From Methyloceanibacter sp. wino2 (GTDB lineage: Bacteria; Pseudomonadota; Alphaproteobacteria; Rhizobiales; Methyloligellaceae): 64,000 nt of DNA. A program made the position numbers and the translations under genes. Of the stretch, positions 54,643 to 61,558 are shown piece by piece; within the stretch, counting starts at the first letter, position 1; each line of letters opens with the position of its first letter. The stretch lies in NCBI RefSeq assembly GCF_003071365.1, contig NZ_CP028960.1, positions 1,736,001 to 1,800,000 on the forward strand, in the 5' to 3' direction. The notes under the pieces are model-generated. The model had not been told where the DNA came from. It saw only the letters and a program-made list of their open reading frames with translations, and did not search any database.

Positions 54643-55653
54643 CTACCAGAGCCGTCTCTGCGCCGCGCCCTTGCAGGGTTTCTGCATACCGATCGTGTGC
54701 TTGGGGCGCGCCACCTTCTCGAACATCTTCATGTCGACGCGCCTGAACGGCTTGTAGCGGTTGCTGCAGATGTGGCTCTCGGCAACACGGGGGGCGTACT
54801 CGATAAGCAGCGGACGCGCGCCGTCGAATTCATTGTTCTGGATCTGGACGCGCGAGATGCGCGCCTTCTTGCCGGCGATGATGATGCCGCCGCCTTCGTT
54901 GTTGACGAAGACCGAGCTCTCGATGCGGACATCCGTGATCTTCTGATGCGGCTTGTCGGGCTCGAGGTCGATGCCCGCGCCGGGGCGCGTGCCGCGCGTG
55001 TCCCGGAACACCGATCGCGACACCAAGATGCGGTTCCCTGCGACGATGGACAGGCCTTGCCGCCGGTTGTTCTCGGCGATGACCGAGCAGAAGGAAATGT
55101 CGTCGCCGTTTCCGACATAGAAGCCGTCGCCCCACATGTTGCGGGCGCGGACATCCGAGATCGTTATGCGCTGGGCCAGGTTGTTGCCGATAAAGACGCC
55201 CATGCCCCATTCACCGCCGCGGCCCTTGTGGTTCTGGCGATCGCCCTGGAGCGTGCCCCCGATGACGTTGACGTCTTCGGCGTTGGCGATCTTCAGAACC
55301 GCGTAGCGCGCCACGGCGGTCGGAAACATCTTGATCGTGGCGCCCTTGGCCATCCGCAGCGTCATCTTGCTCTTGAGCGCCAGATTGCGGTTCCGTTCGG
55401 CGCGGACCATGTAGGTCCCGGCAGGGAGATAGACGGTGCCGCCCGTGCCGGCGACCTTGTCGATGGCGCGCTGGATGGCCTTCGTATCGTCGGTACGGCC
55501 ATCGCCCCTCGCGCCGGTCGTCTTGACGTTCACTGTCAGCTTGGACGTGGGGCGCGCGTTGCAGCCCTTGTAGGGCGCAGCGTCAGCCTGGCCGAACGGC
55601 AGGATGGCCAGGGAGAAAATCAGAAGGGCGCTTATCCGAACAAGACTGGTCAA
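54643..55653 (-). CDS. Secreted right-handed parallel beta-helix protein
   Basis: The 336-residue protein has a signal peptide (ISALLIFSLAILPFGQADA). It has the pectate-lyase-superfamily start VKTTGARGDGRTDDTKAIQR, then AIDKVAGTGGTVYLPAGTYM, and repeated coils such as NVIGGTLQGDRQNHKGRGGE and GDGFYVGNGDDISFCSVIAE. Likely periplasmic or exported, with polysaccharide binding, lyase or hydrolase activity; the exact reaction cannot be read from sequence. The start is TTG 55653 with no obvious ribosome site. It is co-directional with the LhgO-like gene. Confidence 0.87.
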   Translation of the reverse strand: MTSLVRISALLIFSLAILPFGQADAAPYKGCNARPTSKLTVNVKTTGARGDGRTDDTKAIQRAIDKVAGTGGTVYLPAGTYMVRAERNRNLALKSKMTLRMAKGATIKMFPTAVARYAVLKIANAEDVNVIGGTLQGDRQNHKGRGGEWGMGVFIGNNLAQRITISDVRARNMWGDGFYVGNGDDISFCSVIAENNRRQGLSIVAGNRILVSRSVFRDTRGTRPGAGIDLEPDKPHQKITDVRIESSVFVNNEGGGIIIAGKKARISRVQIQNNEFDGARPLLIEYAPRVAESHICSNRYKPFRRVDMKMFEKVARPKHTIGMQKPCKGAAQRRLW

Positions 55654-55788
55654 GGCTGTCTGTGGTGATCCCTCTTATGCACTGACGAGCATTTAACACG
55701 CTCGACCCTGAATATGACATGAACACCGCTCCTTCGGTGGTGGTTCCCCCTCGAAACGGCACAAATGGCGCGTTGCGGCCCTTTTCGG

Positions 55789-56913
55789 CTAGGCCACCGC
55801 TTTGCGAATCACTTCAGCGACCCGACGTGCGTCGTCGTCGGGCAGGTAGGGATGCATCGGCAGGCTCATGACCTGATGGCAGATGGTCTCGCTGATCGGC
55901 AGAGAGCCCTCGCCGCCGCCATAGGGTGCGTAGGGCGCCTGAAGGTGCATCGGCTTGGGATAGTAGATGGCCGACGGGATCCCGGCTTCGTTGAGCGCCG
56001 CCTGGATGTCGGCGCGCCGGTCGGTCTTGATGGTGTATTGCGCCCAGGCCGACTGCCGCCCCGGGATGCGCTTCGGAACCGTCACCGCGTCCTTGAGTTC
56101 TTCGTCGTAAATGGATGCGAGGTGATCGCGTGCCGCCAGCTCATCGTCGAGGATCGGCAGTTTCACCGAGAGGATCGCCGCCTGGATGCTGTCGAGACGG
56201 CCGTTGATGCCGATACGGGCGATCTCGTAGCGGTCGGCGCCCTGGCCGTGCACGCGGATCGACTTTAGGAGCTCGGCGAGTTCGTCGTCGTCGGTCATGA
56301 TGGCGCCGCCGTCCCCGTAGCAACCGAGCGGCTTCGCCGGGAAGAAGCTGGTGCAGCTCACATGCGCGAGCGAACCGACGCGCTTGCCATCATAGACCCC
56401 GCCGAAGGACTGCGCCGCGTCGTCGATCAGATGCAGGTTCTCGCGATCAGCCAACGTGTTGAGTTCGTCCCAATCCGCGGGCAACCCGAAGAGATCCACG
56501 GCGAGGATCGCCTTCGGCGTCAGCTTACCGTCCGCTCGGGTCGCGGCGATCTTTGCGTCGAGATCGGCGAGATCGAGATTGAAGCTGTCTTCCTCGACAT
56601 CGACGAACACGGGCGAGGCGCCGACGAGGATGATTGCCTCGGCGCTGGCCGTGAAGGTGAAGGACGGCACGAACACCGCGTCGCCCGGCCCGATGCCGTA
56701 GGCGATCAGCGGCATGATGATCGCGTCGGTGCCGCTGGAGCACGAGATCGCATGACGGACGCCGCAATATTCGGCGAGCTCGCTTTCAAGCTTCGTGACT
56801 GCCGGGCCGAGAATGTAGCGGCCGTCGTCGAGAACATCCTGGATCGCGTCGGCGATTTGCGGCTTCAGCCGCGCATATTGTGTCTTCAAGTCGACAAAGG
56901 GGACGCCCGACAT
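55789..56913 (-). CDS. DegT/DnrJ/EryC1 aminotransferase (WbpE-like)
   Basis: A 374-residue PLP sugar aminotransferase. It begins MSGVPFVDLKTQYARLKPQI and has HAISCSSGTDAIIMPLIAYG, FVPSFTFTASAEAIILVGAS, LIDDAAQSFGG and the PLP-lysine segment SFFPAKPLGCYGDGGAIMTD. SFFPxKPLGCYGDGGA is characteristic of the WbpE/WlbC group, which aminates UDP-3-keto-GlcNAc-uronate; other keto-sugars are possible. ATG at 56913 with AGAAGGA upstream. It sits outside the main polysaccharide locus but could supply it with an amino sugar. Confidence 0.9.
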   Translation of the reverse strand: MSGVPFVDLKTQYARLKPQIADAIQDVLDDGRYILGPAVTKLESELAEYCGVRHAISCSSGTDAIIMPLIAYGIGPGDAVFVPSFTFTASAEAIILVGASPVFVDVEEDSFNLDLADLDAKIAATRADGKLTPKAILAVDLFGLPADWDELNTLADRENLHLIDDAAQSFGGVYDGKRVGSLAHVSCTSFFPAKPLGCYGDGGAIMTDDDELAELLKSIRVHGQGADRYEIARIGINGRLDSIQAAILSVKLPILDDELAARDHLASIYDEELKDAVTVPKRIPGRQSAWAQYTIKTDRRADIQAALNEAGIPSAIYYPKPMHLQAPYAPYGGGEGSLPISETICHQVMSLPMHPYLPDDDARRVAEVIRKAVA

Positions 56914-57164
56914 CAATCTTCCTTCTCATCTCTGTGCTGCGGTTCCCGGCTCTCGAAGTCGAGCGTCTGGGCAGCGCTTTCCCTATCCAAGTCGGGAGGC
57001 GTCGGCAAGGGGACGCATCAACACGACGCAGCACGCCATAGTTGACCTGCAACGGCCCCTTGGATGGGCAAACGCGCCACGTTCAGACTGGGTTCAGGTC
57101 GGGACCTCCACCTTGGGCGCCAATATGGTCTCCCGAGCCGAGCGGTGGGGCCGTGGAGGTCTTG

Positions 57165-59381
57165 ATGAACCGCTTGCTCATGGTTTGCGTGATGGCGATC
57201 GCCTCGATCGCCGGCGGCACGCTGGTTTCCGGCAAGGCGAACGCGGGCGGACCAGCCGCCCCCTACGCCGCAGCCGATTTTCAGATTGACGAGTTTTACG
57301 ATGCCCTTGCGCCGTATGGCGATTGGGTCGCCGACGAGCGTTTCGGGTATGTTTGGTACCCGAACGCGGTCCAGCAGGGCTGGCGCCCCTACACGGTCGG
57401 CAATTGGGTCTATACCGACGAACACGGCTGGTATTGGGATTCGCCCGAACCGTTCGCCTGGGCCGTCTATCACTACGGGCGCTGGGGCTACGATGCTGAG
57501 TACGGCTGGTACTGGGTTCCCGGCGATACGTGGTCACCGGCCTGGGTGCAGTGGCGCTATAGCGACGACTATGTCGGTTGGGCCCCCGAGACCCCGGTCA
57601 GGACCGTGGGTTATGGCGGCTACGGCGCACCGTACGGCGGCTACCAGAACTACGGCTACAACGACGGACTGTCCTATTTCGGCCTCGGCCTGTCGTCCGG
57701 CGGCCTCGGGTTCTCCGTCGAGAGCTACGACGGCTACGACGATTACGGCTATGGCTACGGCTATGGAGCACCTCGGCGTTACGCGCCGCGCGCCTACGCC
57801 CCCGTAGCCGACGCCTGGACGTTCGTCCGGCCTCGCTACCTCGCCTCACCGGCGGTGCGGAGCTACGCGGTTCCGCGCACGAGCATCTCGCTGGTGTTCA
57901 ATTCGACGAAGACCGTGTACCGGCCGCATTACCGGAACGGGGCCATCTACAACGAGGGCTTCCCTCGCGCGAATTGGTCCAGGGTCACGCGGCGGCACCT
58001 CGAGCCGTATCGCGTCCACCGGGCCGCCCACAGGCCTGGCCCCAACAGAGGCCGTGCCTATGGCCGTGGCAACCGGGACCTTTATGTCTACGCGCCTCGG
58101 GTCAAAAAGAACGCAGGGCCGCGCCGTCCGCCGAAAAAGGTGGCCCAGAAGTCCACGCGCCGGAAGGTTGCCGCCCATCAGGGGCGTGGAGGGGCTTCTG
58201 CCCGCAGGAACGGGCCGCGCCATGTCGCCCCGAGCCAATCGCGGTTGACGCCCTTCGAACGGGCCGCAGCGGTCAAGCCCTCCTACGTCCAGCGGAAGCA
58301 GCTCGAGGAGCAACGCCGCCGCCCGCCGGCCGCGCGGCCCCACCAAGGCAGCAAGCCCAAGCAGGGCGCTTCAAAGGCAGCTAACGCCAGGCCAAAGCCC
58401 AAGGCCAAGCCCAACAATGCGCGGCGGCAGGCGAATGGGCGCCCGCAACAAGCCAATCGCGGTCCCGGGCGGGGTCCCCGAGACGGCGATGGCGCCCGAG
58501 GCGCGCGCAGTCCGCAGAACGGGCCGGCCGACCGCCGCCATGCCAGCCGCAAGCCGGACGGCGCGGGCGGCTCGCAGGCCCGGCGCGGCCCCGACCGGCG
58601 CCCCGATGCACGTACCCGTCCGAGCGGACCGCCGCAGGGCCGCGGTACGACGGCTAATAAGCCCGATGGCACAGGCCGTCAGGGGGGTGGACCGCAGAGC
58701 AAGCAGCGCCCCGGTCCGAAACCCCAGGCGAACAAGCCCTCGGAAAACCAGGCCCACGCCAATAGACCGCCTGCACCGAGGCCGCAGGCGAAACGGCCTC
58801 CGGCAAAGGGGCCTGAGGCGCGGAAGGCTCCGGCAAAGCAGGCGCATGCCAACAGGCCGCCTGCACCGCGTCCGCAGATGAAGCGGCCGCCGGCGGGGCG
58901 CGATGCTGCCAGTAGGCTGCAAGGACCGAGGCCTCAGGCGCAGCGGCCACCGACGAAGAGACCCGAGGCCCGGAGACCTGCGCCGAAGCAGGCCCACGCC
59001 AACAGGCCTCCGGCGCCGAGACCTCAAGCCAAACGGCGTCCGGCACCAAAGCCGCAGGCGAAACGGCCTCCTGCAGGGAGGGAAGCCGCCCACAGCAAGC
59101 CGCGGGGACCGATGCCGCAGGCGCGGAAATCCCCTCCGAAGAAAGTGCAAGCCCAGCGGCCGCAGGGCCCGAGACCCCAAGCGATGAAAGCGGCGCCCAA
59201 GAGGCCTCAGGCCAAGAGGCCGCAGCAGACAAGGCCTCAGGCCAAAAGACCGCAGCAGGCGAGGCCTCAGGCGAAACGGCCTGCCGCACGGAACGCCCAG
59301 GCCCCACGGCCACGGGCGCAACAGCCGCAAAACAGGAAGTCGAAAGGCAAGAAGTCAAAAGACAGGTCGCGCAGGTCCTAG
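57165..59381 (+). CDS. DUF6600-like secreted protein with long basic repeat tail
   Basis: 738 residues from ATG 57165 (GGAGGT four bases ahead). Residues 1-27 are a signal peptide. Residues about 35-150 hold aromatic repeats: ALAPYGDWVADERFGYVWYP, GWRPYTVGNWVYTDEHGWYW and YHYGRWGYDAEYGWYWVPGD, the pattern of DUF6600-type proteins. A Gly/Tyr-rich stretch follows (DYGYGYGYG). From about residue 370 to the end it is low-complexity Pro/Lys/Arg/Gln/Ala with RPQAKRP units. The tail is strongly basic, so it could bind acidic (for example sulfated) polysaccharide in the periplasm or outside; that is inference. An apparent stem-loop follows the stop. Confidence 0.8.
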   Translation: MNRLLMVCVMAIASIAGGTLVSGKANAGGPAAPYAAADFQIDEFYDALAPYGDWVADERFGYVWYPNAVQQGWRPYTVGNWVYTDEHGWYWDSPEPFAWAVYHYGRWGYDAEYGWYWVPGDTWSPAWVQWRYSDDYVGWAPETPVRTVGYGGYGAPYGGYQNYGYNDGLSYFGLGLSSGGLGFSVESYDGYDDYGYGYGYGAPRRYAPRAYAPVADAWTFVRPRYLASPAVRSYAVPRTSISLVFNSTKTVYRPHYRNGAIYNEGFPRANWSRVTRRHLEPYRVHRAAHRPGPNRGRAYGRGNRDLYVYAPRVKKNAGPRRPPKKVAQKSTRRKVAAHQGRGGASARRNGPRHVAPSQSRLTPFERAAAVKPSYVQRKQLEEQRRRPPAARPHQGSKPKQGASKAANARPKPKAKPNNARRQANGRPQQANRGPGRGPRDGDGARGARSPQNGPADRRHASRKPDGAGGSQARRGPDRRPDARTRPSGPPQGRGTTANKPDGTGRQGGGPQSKQRPGPKPQANKPSENQAHANRPPAPRPQAKRPPAKGPEARKAPAKQAHANRPPAPRPQMKRPPAGRDAASRLQGPRPQAQRPPTKRPEARRPAPKQAHANRPPAPRPQAKRRPAPKPQAKRPPAGREAAHSKPRGPMPQARKSPPKKVQAQRPQGPRPQAMKAAPKRPQAKRPQQTRPQAKRPQQARPQAKRPAARNAQAPRPRAQQPQNRKSKGKKSKDRSRRS
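58739..59300 (+). repeat. Coding tandem repeats, RPQAKRP-type
   Basis: Within the basic tail the unit QAHANRPPAPRPQAKR occurs three times with small changes (near 58749, 58839 and 58998), separated by about 90 and 160 bases. Nearer the end the shorter unit RPQAKRPQQ recurs (59210-59290). The DNA repeats are imperfect and in frame, so they are protein repeats, not a CRISPR array. Confidence 0.75.
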
Positions 59382-59384
59382 CCG

Positions 59385-59416
59385 CGTCGCGAAAGGCTTC
59401 TGTTCGCGACGGCTTT
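59385..59416 (+). terminator. Stem-loop after the repeat-protein gene
   Basis: A perfect 9-base inverted repeat, CGTCGCGAA (59385-59393) with TTCGCGACG (59403-59411) around a 9-base loop, begins four bases after the stop and is followed by GCTTTCGGG. The T-tract is poor, so factor-independent termination is uncertain. A second hairpin, CGGGTCAG/CTGACCCG (59417-59443), overlaps the end of the convergent gene. Confidence 0.45.
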
Positions 59417-59420
59417 CGGG

Positions 59421-59834
59421 TCAGTCGCCTGAAAGCTGACCCGGCTGCAACGGCTTCTCCCGGCGGCAGGTCGCCATAAGGTTCATGCCACCACACACGG
59501 CCTTCGCTTTCCAATAGTCGAAATCCGGGTCGTCGACAGGATCATCGCAAACCTCGGACACGGGGTTCTCCGCCGCCCGCTTCAACGAGCAATAGCGCCA
59601 GCTCTTCCTGTCCTTGTCATCGACGATGTAGAGGCGGCAGTAGCCGTCCTTCGGCACCTGCACGTCGAGTTTGTGCCGCCAGACCTTGCCTGCGTCGGTC
59701 TCCACTTCCTCGATGAAGCAGCCGTTGACGCCGTCGCGACGCTCGGCCTGGGCCGGCATCGCGCCGAGCATGACGCAGGCGGCCGCTGCGGCCAAGAGGC
59801 GGACATTGGAACGCATCGGGCGAACGGTCGCCAT
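59421..59834 (-). CDS. Small secreted Cys-containing protein
   Basis: 137 residues from ATG 59834 (GGGAG ahead); ATG 59816 is an alternative. A signal peptide (LLAAAAACVMLGAMPAQA) precedes a mature part with six cysteines (GCFIEEVE, GYCRLYIVDDKD, RYCSLKRA, EVCDDPVDD, KAVCGGMNL, ATCRREKP), probably forming periplasmic disulfides. I do not recognise the family. It converges on the repeat-protein gene and is divergent from the RND adaptor gene. Confidence 0.72.
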   Translation of the reverse strand: MATVRPMRSNVRLLAAAAACVMLGAMPAQAERRDGVNGCFIEEVETDAGKVWRHKLDVQVPKDGYCRLYIVDDKDRKSWRYCSLKRAAENPVSEVCDDPVDDPDFDYWKAKAVCGGMNLMATCRREKPLQPGQLSGD

Positions 59835-60064
59835 GAGGTTGTTCTCCCTAGAACGAGCCTAGTTTGGAACGGCTCTGGTTTGATTGGTGTCACCATGCGG
59901 ATCGGTGACCCGAATGTCGGCCTTATGACTGTTCGGTGCAAGTTTCCACAAAATCATGGGGTCGCGATGGCACGTGGATTGCGGTAGGTCATGTTTTGTC
60001 TCCCGTTCCTAGTGGGGTAGCATCGCGCCACACGGATTGGGTCAAGCTGTGCAAGAGGGGTCGA

Positions 60065-61555
60065 ATGGGTCAGTGGGGTCGTGTTGCGGGGATGAGCAAG
60101 GCGCTACTGCTACTTGCGCTGCCTCTTTTCTTGAGTGCCTGCTCCGACGGCAAAGAGACCGGAAAGGCGAACGAACCTCTTCCGGGCATCGTGGCGGAGG
60201 TGGTCACGGAGAAAGAGGTCAGCGACGAGACCACGTTCGTCGGCCAGACGCGGTCCTCTCAAAGCGTGGACATTCAAGCGCGCGTCAAGGGCACGCTCCT
60301 GGAGCGGCCCTTCGAGGAAGGGCGCCAGGTCAAGGAAGGCGCCGTTCTCTACAAGATCGATCCGTCGCAATTCGAAGCGGATCTCCTTTCGGCCCAAGCG
60401 ACCCTGGCCAAGGCGCAAGCCAGCTCCGACGAGAAGAACCTCACCCTCGCGCGCTACCAAGCCTTGGTCGACAAGAACAGCCCTGGCGTCAGCGAGGCGC
60501 AATACGACATTGCCTTGTCCCAGGCCAAGCAGGCGGACGCAGAAGTTAGTGCCGGCAAGGCCGACGTCGCCAACGCCAAGCTCAACCTCGGCTATGCGAC
60601 CATCACCTCGCCCCTTGATGGCCGGGCCGGCATCTCGGCGGTCGATGTGGGCAACATCATCGGGCCTGAAAGCGGCGTGCTCGTCACGGTGGTCGCGCTG
60701 GACCCGATCGAGGTGGACTTCTCGATCGGGGAACGCATCTACCTGAACTACGTGGAGGCGAGGGAAGCCGGTACGGCGAAAGACTTCACGCCGCGGATTC
60801 GGCTGGCGGACGGCAAGCTCTATCCGCACAAGGGCAAGGTCTATGTCGTCAACAACGAGGTCGACCCGACGACAGGCACCATCGCCATCCGTTTGAAGTT
60901 CCCGAACCCGGACCGCCTTCTGTTGCCGGGGCAGTATGTCACCGTCCTTCTGACGGACGCGAAACCCGACAAGCAGGTCGTTGTTCCGCAGGCCGCCGTT
61001 CAGCAGAATCAGTCCGGGCCATTTGTTCTTGTCGTCGACAGCAGCGATCAAGTGCAGTCGCGCGCCATCAAGACCGGTCAGCGCGTGGGCACGGGGATTG
61101 TCGTGACGGAGGGTTTGGTTCCAGGTCAGACGATCGTCGTCGAGGGCATCCAGAAGGTGAGGCCGGGCGCGAAGGTCAAAGTGACCTATCAGAACCCCTC
61201 CGGAACGGCTCAGAATGTCGACAGCAAGCCTACAGCTGATAGCACCGGCGATGGCGTCGGTCAGTCGTCGGAGGAGCAAGGCACGTCCGGGGATACGGAT
61301 TCCGGTGCGACCGGCGCCGATAAGTCCAGCGGCGCAGAAGCCAAGGACTCCAAACCCGAGGTCGCCAAGCCGGGGGACTCGAAGCCCAAGGACGCCAAAC
61401 CGGAGACGACCTCGAAGCCGTCCGATGAGCCACAAGCCAAGCAAGACGACACGGCTAAGGATGCGGAAGGCAAGGATAAGGATGCCGCGCCCGCTTCCTC
61501 GTCCGATGCCGGCAAGGATGAAAAGACGGACACGAACACGGAGGCGAAGCAGTAG
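60065..61555 (+). CDS. RND efflux periplasmic adaptor, lipoprotein (AcrA-like), with long charged tail
   Basis: 496 residues from ATG 60065 (AGGGGT ahead). The lipobox LSAC puts the lipidated Cys at residue 26. The membrane-fusion order is VDIQARVKGTLLERPFEEGR, the hairpin AQATLAKAQASSDEKNLTLA, LNLGYATITSPLDGRAGISA and PGQYVTVLLTDAKPDKQVVV. These match AcrA/MexA-type adaptors. Unusually, residues about 377-496 are a Lys/Asp/Ser/Ala-rich low-complexity tail (PKDAKPETTSKPSDEPQAKQ) without a fold I can name. The pump gene starts three bases after the stop. Confidence 0.92.
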   Translation: MGQWGRVAGMSKALLLLALPLFLSACSDGKETGKANEPLPGIVAEVVTEKEVSDETTFVGQTRSSQSVDIQARVKGTLLERPFEEGRQVKEGAVLYKIDPSQFEADLLSAQATLAKAQASSDEKNLTLARYQALVDKNSPGVSEAQYDIALSQAKQADAEVSAGKADVANAKLNLGYATITSPLDGRAGISAVDVGNIIGPESGVLVTVVALDPIEVDFSIGERIYLNYVEAREAGTAKDFTPRIRLADGKLYPHKGKVYVVNNEVDPTTGTIAIRLKFPNPDRLLLPGQYVTVLLTDAKPDKQVVVPQAAVQQNQSGPFVLVVDSSDQVQSRAIKTGQRVGTGIVVTEGLVPGQTIVVEGIQKVRPGAKVKVTYQNPSGTAQNVDSKPTADSTGDGVGQSSEEQGTSGDTDSGATGADKSSGAEAKDSKPEVAKPGDSKPKDAKPETTSKPSDEPQAKQDDTAKDAEGKDKDAAPASSSDAGKDEKTDTNTEAKQ

Positions 61556-61558
61556 ACC

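Noticed and set aside
58739-59300. Repeats that might suggest a CRISPR array
   Set aside because: Units are in frame, imperfect and not separated by equal unique spacers, so they are coding repeats.
58371-59514. Long minus-strand open frames opposite the repeat tail
   Set aside because: They mirror the Pro/Arg repeats of the plus-strand gene, and only the plus-strand gene has a signal peptide and family domain.
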